From a virus: DNA of 21,430 nucleotides. The position numbers and the translations under genes were made by a program. This document shows positions 5,786-13,030 of this stretch, piece after piece; positions within the stretch are counted from its first letter, which is position 1, and every line of letters starts with the position of its first letter. Location: the IMG/VR virus record IMGVR_UViG_3300030116_003289, positions 1 through 21,430 of that record. One strand, given 5' to 3'. Under the pieces are notes generated by a model, which saw only the letters and a list, made by a program, of their open reading frames with translations, was not told the DNA's origin and made no database searches.

Positions 5786-6258
5786 ATCGTACATCGCCAT
5801 GGGTGTACGCAGGACTGAAGCACCCTATGAAACTCATGGTGCTGAATAGACACACTAGTGCAAGTGCAGACCTCAATGGTATACTGGAATGCTGCAGCAT
5901 AGTGTTCAACGTAACTCGGGATGATATCCTGGGTCAGTGTCGCAAGCAAGAGTACGCACTTGCACGACATGCATTTGTAAAGCTGGCAAGAGAGAGGACA
6001 CAAGAGTCCTTTACTTCGATAGCTGACTTCTTAGGTAAAAGAAATCATGCAACTGCTGTCAATGGTAAGCGTAGAGCTGAGGCACTAATAGAAACCTACA
6101 AGCTATTTCGTGATCAATACGAGATGTGCGAGAGCCTTTTGAATAAGGCTGAGACAGTCAAAGAAACGTACAAGATGCAGCAACTAGCTGAACGATTGCG
6201 TCTTGTGCGAGAATTTAAAGTGTATGAAAATGGAAACGAAAGAAAAGACAATGAGTAA
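5764..6258 (+). CDS. DnaA domain IV-like DNA-binding protein
   Basis: The frame is open from within the tRNA region; ATG 5764 is taken as the start (164 aa), with ATG 5827 an alternative. Residues about 47-110 align by eye with the C-terminal DNA-binding domain of bacterial DnaA. VFNVTRDDILGQCR corresponds to the basic first helices, ARHAFVKLARERTQESFTSIADFLG to the helix-turn-helix, and KRNHATAVNGKRRAEAL to the GGRDHTTVLHACRKI signature, with the central His and Thr kept. No AAA+ ATPase domain is present; a charged helical tail follows. In cells this domain recognises DnaA boxes. Here it could mark the phage origin, recruit or sequester replication proteins, or regulate transcription. It overlaps the SF2 helicase gene by 8 nt. 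Confidence 0.8.
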   Translation: MEKEQKVNRTSPWVYAGLKHPMKLMVLNRHTSASADLNGILECCSIVFNVTRDDILGQCRKQEYALARHAFVKLARERTQESFTSIADFLGKRNHATAVNGKRRAEALIETYKLFRDQYEMCESLLNKAETVKETYKMQQLAERLRLVREFKVYENGNERKDNE

Positions 6259-7396
6259 TGTCTATCAAATCAAAGATCAAAAACAACGAGAGGCCCTCAA
6301 CAAATGGGCTGGGGCCGGTGCTATTGGTAGTATTGTTGCTGGTACTGGTTTTGGTAAGTCCCGCTGTGGTGTACTTGCTACTAAATGGGCGCTGAAGAAG
6401 GGCAACAGAGCTTTGGTTCTAGTCCCCACAACACAGCTACAAGCACAGTTTGAGGAGGAGTTCAAGAAGTGGGATGCAGAAGACCTGCTACCCAACATTG
6501 AAATCATGTGCTATCAGTCAGCCTACAAGCTGAAGGATGAGCACTTTGATATTGTGGTGTGCGATGAGGTGCACCTTGGTATCAGTGAGCAGTATCGTAA
6601 GTTCTTCGAGAACAACACGTACGACAAGCTTCTCTGCATGACAGCTACTGTACCAGAGGATGACGAGTACCGCAACTATCTCATGAAGATAGCCCCTATC
6701 AGATACTACCTGTCCTTGGACGATTGTGTATCTCTTGGGTTGGTTAGTCCCTATGAGATTGTATGTATCCCCCTTGAACTAAACGACGAGGATAAACTGC
6801 AGTACAAAGCAGCACAGCTTAAGTTTGTACGGTCTAAGTATCTGATCGGGGAGTTCGACACGTTTACAGCAGCCAAGCTAATCCTTGCTAAGAAGATGAA
6901 GGGTGACATGGGTGCAGCTAAACGTTTCTTCCAGGCTATCCAAGAAAGAACAAACGTAATTAATCATGCTACTGTCAAGATTGACAAGGCAAAAGAACTA
7001 GTAGAAAAACATGGAGACGACAAAATTCTTGTCTTCACTGGGTCCAATAAGTTTAGTGATGCTATGGCTGATTCTCTTGACGCCTTTGTTTATCACTCTG
7101 GTCTCACGAAGAAACAGAGGGAAGGGGCGTTGGAGGGCTTTCGAGGACGACCTCATGCAGTTTTATGCAGTACAAAGGCCCTTAATCAGGGCTTTGACGT
7201 GCCTGATGCTAGTATTGGCATTATTGCTGGTCTTAATAGTAAAGCACTACCTATGATCCAGAGAGTCGGTCGCTTGCTCCGACTCAGTACAGATGACAAG
7301 GTCGGTAAGATCTACATCGTGTACATCAAAGATTCGCAAGAAGAGAAATGGTTGAGAACCGCAGTAAAAACACTAAATAATGTAACATGGCTATGA
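6251..7396 (+). CDS. Superfamily 2 DNA/RNA helicase (UvsW/RAD25-like)
   Basis: ATG 6251 (381 aa) sits in the ATGAGTAA overlap with the DnaA-like gene; ATG 6230 is possible. N-terminal RecA-like domain: Walker A AGTGFGKS (30-37), VLVPTTQLQ (57-65, motif Ia), CDEVHLG (104-110, DEVH box) and MTATV (130-134). C-terminal domain: ILVFTGSNKFSD (259-270), YHSGLTKKQR (281-290), STKALNQGFDVPD (307-319) and QRVGRLLR (337-344, motif VI). The compact size and lack of an insertion domain fit phage branch-migrating or fork-remodelling helicases. Its place in the replication run suggests fork restart, recombination or origin unwinding. Confidence 0.9.
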   Translation: MSNVYQIKDQKQREALNKWAGAGAIGSIVAGTGFGKSRCGVLATKWALKKGNRALVLVPTTQLQAQFEEEFKKWDAEDLLPNIEIMCYQSAYKLKDEHFDIVVCDEVHLGISEQYRKFFENNTYDKLLCMTATVPEDDEYRNYLMKIAPIRYYLSLDDCVSLGLVSPYEIVCIPLELNDEDKLQYKAAQLKFVRSKYLIGEFDTFTAAKLILAKKMKGDMGAAKRFFQAIQERTNVINHATVKIDKAKELVEKHGDDKILVFTGSNKFSDAMADSLDAFVYHSGLTKKQREGALEGFRGRPHAVLCSTKALNQGFDVPDASIGIIAGLNSKALPMIQRVGRLLRLSTDDKVGKIYIVYIKDSQEEKWLRTAVKTLNNVTWL

Positions 7397-7701
7397 AAAA
7401 GTCAAACACAATGCGCCGCTGGACAACAGGCGAACTCAAAAAGATGTCCACTTACCGCGAAGAAGGAATGACCTTCAAGCAGATTGCAAAGAAGCTAGGC
7501 AGAAGCCACTATGCTACGATGCAGAAATGGCAAACCATCAAGCCCATCAAGGTAGATTCTCGGACCTCTAAGGTTCTGACTCCCTTTGATGATGGGTACA
7601 AGTTTCCTAAAAAGAAGGAGGTTATCAAGGTTAACAAGCAGACGCTCAAGTCTATGGAGCTGGATGTAAAGGGAATCAAGATACACATGGTCTTCTCGTA
7701 A
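7387..7701 (+). CDS. Small helix-turn-helix protein, 104 aa
   Basis: ATG 7387 overlaps the helicase stop by 10 nt. Residues about 10-48 (RRWTTGELKKMSTYREEGMTF then KQIAKKLGRSHYATMQKW) form a SANT/Myb- or resolvase-like helix-turn-helix: W, an E-rich first helix, and the turn before LGRS. The rest is lysine-rich with a short beta-like end (GIKIHMVFS). This is probably a sequence-specific DNA-binding protein, either a regulator of early/middle genes or an accessory to replication. No partner domain is seen. Confidence 0.7.
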   Translation: MAMKKSNTMRRWTTGELKKMSTYREEGMTFKQIAKKLGRSHYATMQKWQTIKPIKVDSRTSKVLTPFDDGYKFPKKKEVIKVNKQTLKSMELDVKGIKIHMVFS

Positions 7702-7712
7702 CAGTTTTCTTT

Positions 7713-8261
7713 ATGATCGTAGAGATTTGCACAAAAAGTCTCAAAGATTTTGGGATAACCGCTGATGAATATCTATATTTGTCTCTCTTGCATAGTGGTT
7801 CCCACGATGTCATAGACGATCTAAAGTTAGTTGTTAGGCTAGAAGTACTGCAAACCAAAGGCCTAGTTAAGCTGGGGGAGGGGGTCAAAGACCACGTCGT
7901 TCGAGCAAAGTTTAGCACTCCGAATGCTACTCCGTTCGACGTAATGTGGTCTGACCTTCTCTCCCACTTTCCTCTTAAGGTATACGTAAATGGGGGTGTA
8001 CGCCCCCTACGTGCAAAAGATCCGAACGCCGCAACAAACCAACGGGCACGCAAACAGTACAAGAAGTACATAGGTGGGAGCGTAGTCAAACACAAAGAGG
8101 TTATACGGTGTCTCAAGGTCGAGCTAGACCACAGGAAGAAGGCTAACAATCTAGGTTACATGCAGATGCTGAGCACTTGGGTGAATCAGCATTCATGGGA
8201 AAAGTATCAAGATCTAACTGACTCTTCAGACAATGAGCGACGCATCACTAGGGAACTCTAA
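7713..8261 (+). CDS. Hypothetical replication-associated protein, possible helicase loader
   Basis: The product is 182 aa from ATG 7713, 11 nt after the preceding stop. The N-terminal half looks like a winged helix (ITADEYLYLSLLHSG, then LVVRLEVLQTKGLVKL near residues 43-58). The C-terminal half is basic and helical (RARKQYKKYIGG, VIRCLKVELDHRKKANNLGYMQ) with a late aromatic segment MLSTWVNQHSWEKYQDL. It directly precedes and overlaps (29 nt) the DnaB-like helicase gene, the place where phages often keep a loader or initiator. The loader idea is inferred from context; no family was recognised. Confidence 0.6.
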   Translation: MIVEICTKSLKDFGITADEYLYLSLLHSGSHDVIDDLKLVVRLEVLQTKGLVKLGEGVKDHVVRAKFSTPNATPFDVMWSDLLSHFPLKVYVNGGVRPLRAKDPNAATNQRARKQYKKYIGGSVVKHKEVIRCLKVELDHRKKANNLGYMQMLSTWVNQHSWEKYQDLTDSSDNERRITREL

Positions 8262-9174
8262 CATCCCCAAACTCTTTCATATCTCAAAGACGGTGGAGAA
8301 ATCCATCAAGGATGTCTATGATGGTATGGAGGGACGGAGACGGGTGTACCCTACGTCGTGGCCCAGACTGAACAGAAATCTTATGGGAGGCCTACAACCC
8401 GGCAAGATGTATGTCATCGCTGGACGCCCCGGTGTAGGCAAGTCAGCATTTTCAAACCAATTAATATTTGACGTATTAGATGTAAACAAGACAAAACAAA
8501 ACGATCTTATCGTAATCTACTGGAGCTTCGAGATGCCCGGCGAGCAGCAAATACTGCGGGCTGGCTCAAAGGACACCAAGCTTCAGACCTTCGACCTGCT
8601 GTCTGTGGAGACAAGACTCACAAACGACAGGTACGAACAGTATAAGCAAGCCGTACAGAAGTACAAGGACTATCCTATGTATTTCTGCAGTATCCCCCAG
8701 GACATGACCATAATCAAGAAGGTCAATGAGCAGATGTTCATGCGACATCCCTCTAAGACGGTCATCAATTTGATTGACCACTCTCGACTGGTGCTGGGTA
8801 GGGAGGATACAGAACTACAGAAGCTGAACACAGTTTCTAAATCCTGCATGTGGATGCAAGCCAAGATGCAGTCGATTACTATTCTACTTTCACAACTGAA
8901 TCGTAACATCGAACAGGAGTACCGAGCCAAACAGCAATACCAACCTTTGCTAACCGACCTCTTCGGAGGTGACTCTATTGGTCAGGACTCACACGTTGTC
9001 ATGATGTTGCAGCGACCCCATGATTTGTATGGGATCACTGATTCGTATTGCGGACAAGACCCCGTTGGGTTACTAGCTTGTCACGTGGAGAAGAATCGTG
9101 ATGGACTGCTTGGTATGATCCCATTCCAAACAGATTTATCAACATTCACAATTAATGAGCGAAGTAAAAATTAA
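8233..9174 (+). CDS. dnaB: DnaB-like replicative helicase (RecA-like domain only)
   Basis: The product is 313 aa from ATG 8233. It has Walker A GRPGVGKS (64-71), YWSFEMP with E100 in the DnaB-type SFEM motif, the Walker B region VINLIDHSRLV (D182), and LSQLNRNIEQE (219-229) followed by LTDLFGGDSIGQDSHVVMML, the DnaB motif 4 pattern. VEKNRDGLLG (285-294) is the arginine-finger segment. The N-terminal primase-interaction domain of cellular DnaB (about 150 residues) is missing; the short leader (SLGNSNIPKLFHISKTVEKS) probably includes the linker helix. It should act as a hexamer that unwinds the fork 5'-3' and works with the primase at 11057 and the polymerase. The 3' end overlaps the next gene by 20 nt. 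Confidence 0.92.
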   Translation: MSDASLGNSNIPKLFHISKTVEKSIKDVYDGMEGRRRVYPTSWPRLNRNLMGGLQPGKMYVIAGRPGVGKSAFSNQLIFDVLDVNKTKQNDLIVIYWSFEMPGEQQILRAGSKDTKLQTFDLLSVETRLTNDRYEQYKQAVQKYKDYPMYFCSIPQDMTIIKKVNEQMFMRHPSKTVINLIDHSRLVLGREDTELQKLNTVSKSCMWMQAKMQSITILLSQLNRNIEQEYRAKQQYQPLLTDLFGGDSIGQDSHVVMMLQRPHDLYGITDSYCGQDPVGLLACHVEKNRDGLLGMIPFQTDLSTFTINERSKN

Positions 9175-9868
9175 TCTTCCTACGCAGAAAATAAAGGCTG
9201 CTAGGAAGTCTCCTAAGAACTTCGTCTTGTATGGTCAACCAAAGGTCGGTAAGACGACAGCCCTGTCCCAGCTGGACAACTGTCTGATTATCGACTTGGA
9301 GGACGGTACAGATATGCTCGACGCCCTGAAGATCAAGGCGAAGAACTTGAAGCATCTTAGTGAGATTGGGAGAGAGATACTCAACCAAGGCAAACCATAC
9401 AAGTACATTGCCATCGATACTGTTACGCAGCTTGAAGTCTGGTGTGAACCAGAGGCCAAGAAGCTGTATCAGAACACGCCGATGGGTAAGAACTTTGACA
9501 AGGACAACAAGGGCCTGTCTGTTCTTACACTGCCCAACGGTGCTGGCTACATGTATTTGCGCATGGCATTCAAGAAGTGGGTCGAAAGACTGAACACTCT
9601 TGCTGACCATGTTATCCTCGTGGGTCACCTCAAGGAAGCCAAGATTGAGAAGAAAGGTAAAGAGGTCGCCTACAAAGACCTCGACTTGACAGGCAAGATC
9701 CGCAATATCACCTGCGCTAATGCAGATGCTATCGGCTATGTCTTCCGTGAGAACGATACTACAATGATTAGTTTCGATTCACTCGGTGACATCCAGGCTG
9801 GCAGCCGTTGCGATCACCTCAAAGGGCAAACGTTCCCCCTTGAATGGGACAAGATATTCATCGATTAA
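9155..9868 (+). CDS. RecA-like ATPase of the AAA_24/Sak4 type
   Basis: The product is 237 aa from ATG 9155. It shows Walker A YGQPKVGKTT (26-35), LIIDLEDGTDML (44-55), a Walker B-like YKYIAIDTVTQLE (82-94) and VILVGHLKEAKIEKKGKE before the C-terminal beta segments DAIGYVFRENDTTMISF. This order is that of phage AAA_24 ATPases, including Sak4, a short RecA/RadA-like single-strand annealing or strand-exchange protein that works with the phage SSB. The SSB-like gene lies two genes downstream, as in many Sak4 loci. It is well expressed by codon use. A role in recombination-dependent repair or replication is inferred from family and context. Confidence 0.85.
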   Translation: MSEVKINLPTQKIKAARKSPKNFVLYGQPKVGKTTALSQLDNCLIIDLEDGTDMLDALKIKAKNLKHLSEIGREILNQGKPYKYIAIDTVTQLEVWCEPEAKKLYQNTPMGKNFDKDNKGLSVLTLPNGAGYMYLRMAFKKWVERLNTLADHVILVGHLKEAKIEKKGKEVAYKDLDLTGKIRNITCANADAIGYVFRENDTTMISFDSLGDIQAGSRCDHLKGQTFPLEWDKIFID

Positions 9869-9879
9869 CACAACTAACT

Positions 9880-10236
9880 ATGATTGAAGCAAATCAACAA
9901 ACGGAGCCGACCGTCGAAAAGCAAAGCAACACCGAAGGACCACAGGTTCTCAAGGTCTCTCAGATTCTGATGGACTTGGATAGTGGTCTGGGCCGTCCGC
10001 AAATCAAAGAGAAGTACAGCCTCACGGCTACTGAACTCAAAGCGTTGTTCCAACACCCCACCCTCAAGAAGCGTCGCCCCAAGCGTGCACTCAACAAGAT
10101 CAGCTTCACGCTGGTTGATGATGTCACGGAACAGGATGACAATCAGCTGCGGGTAGACACCGAAGCACAGAAGGTCGAGGACAACAAGTCTGAGAACGAC
10201 AACGAAACATTTGACGAATTTGAAATCATTGACTAA
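9880..10236 (+). CDS. Acidic-tailed hypothetical protein between Sak4-like ATPase and SSB, 118 aa
   Basis: ATG 9880 is behind the leader TTAACACAACTAACT; a longer frame to 9844 would overlap the ATPase gene. The middle (SQILMDLDSGLGRPQIKEKYSLT then ATELKALFQHPTLKKRRPKR) looks like a small helix-turn-helix with a basic patch. The rest is acidic and low-complexity, ending in NDNETFDEFEIID. The TAA shares a base with the next ATG (TAATG). A DNA-binding accessory that contacts partners through its tail is plausible, but no family is recognised. Confidence 0.75.
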   Translation: MIEANQQTEPTVEKQSNTEGPQVLKVSQILMDLDSGLGRPQIKEKYSLTATELKALFQHPTLKKRRPKRALNKISFTLVDDVTEQDDNQLRVDTEAQKVEDNKSENDNETFDEFEIID

Positions 10237-10997
10237 TGGCTATCAGTGCAAACAACTCCAATGAAGAAGTAGCAGGCGGCAGTGGTATTCCCCTGTACGT
10301 CGGTATCGCACCTATGAAAGTGGTGGCAGTCAACCCTACGTTGGCTGAGCTGCAAGCTATCGGTGTGAACATGCAGAACGAGCCTCAGTACACGGACGTC
10401 TCTATCGGAGGTGACCAGTACAACAAGCTCACGTTCTGGCTGCAGTGTCTCGAACCTAACTTCACCACACGTTTCGATGTGTTGGTCAAGCCTGAGCATC
10501 GTGTTGCCAAGTCCGGTAAGTTGCAGTGGTGCAACTCTGTCGGTCAGTTTGCATTCGCAGACCAGAAGGCATCCGAAGCATACGAGTGGTTCAAGGACAC
10601 TGGTGTGAGACAGGCTTACGTTGGTGAGGAGACGCTCATGGATTTCATCAAGGCTTACGCTAACGTGGCCAACGGTGATGAGTGTGCGTTCGAGACCATC
10701 GATCGTATCATGGCAGGTGACGTGACTGAGATTAAGCAGCTCGTCAATGCACTGTCCGACAACCGTGTCAGAGTTCTACTCGGTGTCAAGGATGGTCGCT
10801 ACCAGCAGGTGTACACCAAGCACTTTGGTAGACTCAAGCCGTTCCGCAAGGACCTGTTTATCAAACAGCTTAACGATGACTATGGTGCATTCAATGCTGA
10901 GTACAACTCTACTCTCGAACTCGAGAAGTATGTGCCTGGCTTGATTGCTCCAGATCCCGAACCGGTAGCTGAGGCAGCAGTCGACAGCGACTGGTAA
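10236..10997 (+). CDS. Candidate single-stranded DNA-binding protein, 253 aa
   Basis: The start ATG 10236 overlaps the previous stop by one base. The N-terminal half is beta-rich (PLYVGIAPMKVVAVNPT, QYNKLTFWLQCLEPNFTTRFDVLVKPEHRV), compatible with an OB-type fold. The last 20 residues are Pro/Ala/acidic and end in AAVDSDW, an acidic tip capped by an aromatic residue, as in bacterial SSB and T7 gp2.5 tails that dock partner proteins. Codon use is optimised and an intrinsic terminator follows at 11019, suiting an abundant protein. The company of Sak4-like ATPase, helicase and primase supports the SSB call, but no sequence family was identified with certainty. Confidence 0.65.
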   Translation: MAISANNSNEEVAGGSGIPLYVGIAPMKVVAVNPTLAELQAIGVNMQNEPQYTDVSIGGDQYNKLTFWLQCLEPNFTTRFDVLVKPEHRVAKSGKLQWCNSVGQFAFADQKASEAYEWFKDTGVRQAYVGEETLMDFIKAYANVANGDECAFETIDRIMAGDVTEIKQLVNALSDNRVRVLLGVKDGRYQQVYTKHFGRLKPFRKDLFIKQLNDDYGAFNAEYNSTLELEKYVPGLIAPDPEPVAEAAVDSDW

Positions 10998-11018
10998 TTA
11001 GTTATGTGTTGATGGAGG

Positions 11019-11049
11019 AGGGGGCCTTAGTGCCCCCTTCTTTATTTTT
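11019..11049 (+). terminator. Rho-independent terminator after the SSB-like gene
   Basis: AGGGGGC (11019-11025) pairs with GCCCCCT (11032-11038) across CTTAGT and runs into TTCTTTATTTTTA. It closes the helicase-to-SSB run eight bases before the primase start. Confidence 0.9.
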
Positions 11050-11056
11050 ACCGGTC

Positions 11057-12082
11057 ATGATTAAGCATCGCAACAGTGAAGACCATCTACACAGCGAAGT
11101 AATACTCAACAAGATCTCCGAGTATGACATCTTCAGACACTACTGTCCTAACTTCAAGCAGACTGGGGTCAAGTTCTGCAGTGACTTGCGTGAGGACAAG
11201 AAACCTGGTGTCAGTATCGTTGATTGGAAAGGCACTCTGCTGTACAAGGATTTTGCTTTCGAGGAACATACCTTCAATTGCTTTGGGTATGTGATGCACA
11301 AGTACAATCTAGAGTTTGTAGGTGCTCTTCAACTTATATCTCGTGACTTTGGTTTGGGACTTTCTTCTACAGATATAGCCCCTACTGCTAAGAAGTATGT
11401 ATATCAGAGGACCCCGCTGAAACGTTCCGTAATCCGCATCAAATCAAGACATTGGTCTAGTGCAGATGCAGATTATTGGAAGAAGTTTTGCATTCCAAAG
11501 AGTTTATTGGTTAGATTTGACGTCCACCCGATAGAATATTTTTGGATTAATGAGACACGTTTTCACCCGCATAGTATCAGTTACGCTTTCCGCTTTAACA
11601 GCGGTTATAAGATTTATAGTCCGCATGAAGAAGAAAATAAATGGTACTCTAACGTCGGTAAAAATGTGGTTCAAGGGTATTCTCAATTGGCTCGCACCGG
11701 CAAGATTGTATTTCTCACAAGTTCCCTCAAGGATGTCATGTGTTTGGAAGTGCTTGGCTACTCCGCCATCGCTCTACAATCCGAAATGCAAATGCCCAGC
11801 GAAGCGCTCATCCAGGAGATCAAAGAAAGGTTCGAAGAAGTAATCGTCCTGTACGATAACGACTTTGATTCAGATCAGAATCCTGGACAAACTATGGCCA
11901 ATAAGATATGCCAACAGTTTGGACTTGCTAACGTATGTATTCCCAGTGTATATTGTAGCAAGGACGTATCTGATTTGATTAAGGACCACGGCTTACAAGT
12001 AGCAACACAACTAATCAATGAAGAGATATGTCAGACAAACAACAGCAGATCGACGCAATCCTACACCGATGTGCCCTTCTGA
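11057..12082 (+). CDS. DnaG-type phage primase (zinc-binding-like and Toprim-like domains)
   Basis: ATG 11057 (341 aa) is just beyond the terminator; an upstream in-frame GTG would lie before the hairpin. The N-terminal region has Cys/His positions C30, C41, H71 and C75 around GVKFCSDLREDKKPGVSI, the segment that corresponds to the F-x-SP-R-DK-PSF motif of DnaG zinc domains. The Toprim region reads KIVFLTSSLKDVMCLEVLGYSA (216-237) and VIVLYDNDFDSDQNPGQTMANK (262-283), then CSKDVSDLIKDHG near 300-312, typical of primases. The usual first Toprim Glu is replaced (TSSLKD instead of EGxxD). It should make RNA primers for the polymerase together with the DnaB-like helicase. Confidence 0.82.
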   Translation: MIKHRNSEDHLHSEVILNKISEYDIFRHYCPNFKQTGVKFCSDLREDKKPGVSIVDWKGTLLYKDFAFEEHTFNCFGYVMHKYNLEFVGALQLISRDFGLGLSSTDIAPTAKKYVYQRTPLKRSVIRIKSRHWSSADADYWKKFCIPKSLLVRFDVHPIEYFWINETRFHPHSISYAFRFNSGYKIYSPHEEENKWYSNVGKNVVQGYSQLARTGKIVFLTSSLKDVMCLEVLGYSAIALQSEMQMPSEALIQEIKERFEEVIVLYDNDFDSDQNPGQTMANKICQQFGLANVCIPSVYCSKDVSDLIKDHGLQVATQLINEEICQTNNSRSTQSYTDVPF

Positions 12083-12255
12083 TGGCTAACCTAGGAACTA
12101 AGACACCATTAGATGTAGGAACGAGAGAAAAGGCAAAACAACAGGAACGAGAGTGGCTTCAAGAAATAAAAGACATAGATCCAGAACAGTACAAAATGCT
12201 GGTACCAGATCCACAAGAGTACGAAACGCAAGAAAAAAGCAAGTCGACGGAATAA
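12028..12255 (+). CDS. Hypothetical protein, 75 aa, between primase and nuclease
   Basis: ATG 12028 overlaps the primase end by 55 nt and the frame runs to TAA 12255, overlapping the nuclease frame by more than 100 nt. The product is helical and highly charged (TREKAKQQEREWLQEIKDID), with no domain recognised. A run of six A (12233-12238) near its end lies where a -1 slip would join it to the nuclease frame, so it may be a separate gene or the N-terminal part of a fused product. Confidence 0.55.
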   Translation: MSDKQQQIDAILHRCALLMANLGTKTPLDVGTREKAKQQEREWLQEIKDIDPEQYKMLVPDPQEYETQEKSKSTE

Positions 12256-12647
12256 ACTTCCGCAGCTTACTCGAAGCGTTTTGTTATCAGAAGCTCAAAG
12301 AGAACGGCATTCAGTCTGAGTATGAGACTAAGAAGTACGTTTTGTTTGAGGGTATTCACTATGACAATAGTAGATACGAGGACAACGGCAAGACTGGTTA
12401 CAAAGACAAGAAGACTCACAAGGTCCGCGACATCACGTACACTCCTGACTTCATAGACCCCAAGGGTAAGTGGATTATAGAGTGTAAGGGATATGCGAAC
12501 GAGAGATTTCCCTTGAAATGGAAAATGTTTATGAAGCTGCTAAACGAACAGGGTGACCCACCTGTCCTGTTTGTACCACGGAACCAGAAGCAAGTTCTGG
12601 AGACGGTAAGTAAGATCATAGAAATGACGGCCCCCACAGTTTTGTGA
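12153..12647 (+). CDS. PD-(D/E)XK endonuclease, Holliday-junction resolvase type (start uncertain)
   Basis: The conserved part begins near VDGINFRSLLEAFCYQKLKE (about residue 32 from the GTG at 12153). The catalytic core is YTPDF (Asp) followed by WIIECKGY (Glu-x-Lys), the PD-x(n)-E-x-K signature of T7 endonuclease I-like and DUF1064-type phage nucleases. A basic segment FPLKWKMFMKLLN and a beta-strand PVLFVPRN end the fold. It probably resolves branched DNA during replication and recombination. No ATG or TTG exists in frame before the conserved region: only GTG 12153, deep in the previous gene, or a non-standard start or frameshift from that gene. The stop lies inside the following terminator stem. 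Confidence 0.8.
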   Translation: MASRNKRHRSRTVQNAGTRSTRVRNARKKQVDGINFRSLLEAFCYQKLKENGIQSEYETKKYVLFEGIHYDNSRYEDNGKTGYKDKKTHKVRDITYTPDFIDPKGKWIIECKGYANERFPLKWKMFMKLLNEQGDPPVLFVPRNQKQVLETVSKIIEMTAPTVL

Positions 12648-12663
12648 GGGTCGTTTTTATTTA
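12627..12663 (+). terminator. Rho-independent terminator overlapping the nuclease stop codon
   Basis: ACGGCCCCCAC (12627-12637) pairs with GTGAGGGTCGT (12644-12654) with one G-U and one mismatch across AGTTTT, followed by TTTTATTT. The hairpin begins inside the coding sequence and its 3' arm contains the TGA stop at 12645. Confidence 0.8.
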
Positions 12664-12670
12664 CAGCAAC

Positions 12671-13030
12671 ATGAGAGAATTTAAATTAAGAAAAGGGGTA
12701 GACCCCCCGAAGCCCGGTGACCTCATCGGGGTAGCATATGGAGGGGCCGGAAGTATCTGGCCCTCTGTATTTATAGGAGCCAGACATACTGGTGACCATT
12801 TTGTTGTATCACACCTCGTGATTGGGTGGGGGTATAGAAAGATGCCCACTGACCTTACGATGCAGTGGCTACGCAAGAACTCTGACCGTATTTACGGAGA
12901 GCGTGTAGTCGACAGGATCATTCACGCAGACACGAAGTGTTTAACTGCAGAAGAAACAAAACAGTACAATGCAATTAAATCAGTTATAGAACATGAGCAT
13001 CAAGACCATTGGGCAGTCCACCCAATCTAA
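12671..13030 (+). CDS. Hypothetical protein, 119 aa, first gene of the rII-exonuclease-UDG operon
   Basis: ATG 12671 follows the terminator by eight bases (leader TTTACAGCAAC); a GTG at 12644 would start within the hairpin. The N-terminal half is Gly/Pro-rich and beta-like (PKPGDLIGVAYGGAGS, SVFIGARHTGDHFVVSHLVIGWG) and the rest is helical, ending HEHQDHWAVHPI. No catalytic signature, signal or membrane segment is clear. The 3' end overlaps the rIIA-like gene by 38 nt, so translation is likely coupled. Family not recognised. Confidence 0.7.
   Translation: MREFKLRKGVDPPKPGDLIGVAYGGAGSIWPSVFIGARHTGDHFVVSHLVIGWGYRKMPTDLTMQWLRKNSDRIYGERVVDRIIHADTKCLTAEETKQYNAIKSVIEHEHQDHWAVHPI

Noticed and set aside
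5382-6003. Minus-strand open frames of 82 and 167 aa over the tRNA cluster
   Set aside because: They are the antisense of the three tRNA genes and the small plus-strand genes; the GLEP-type repeats are translated T-arms, a common artefact.
9139-9147. DnaA box TTATCAACA
   Set aside because: A single one-mismatch copy inside the helicase gene, with no cluster; not evidence for an origin.
12233-12239. Canonical -1 frameshift heptamer A AAA AAG
   Set aside because: The heptamer is out of register with the codons of the 75-aa gene (GAA AAA AGC), so tandem slippage is not the standard type; kept only as a question about the nuclease start.
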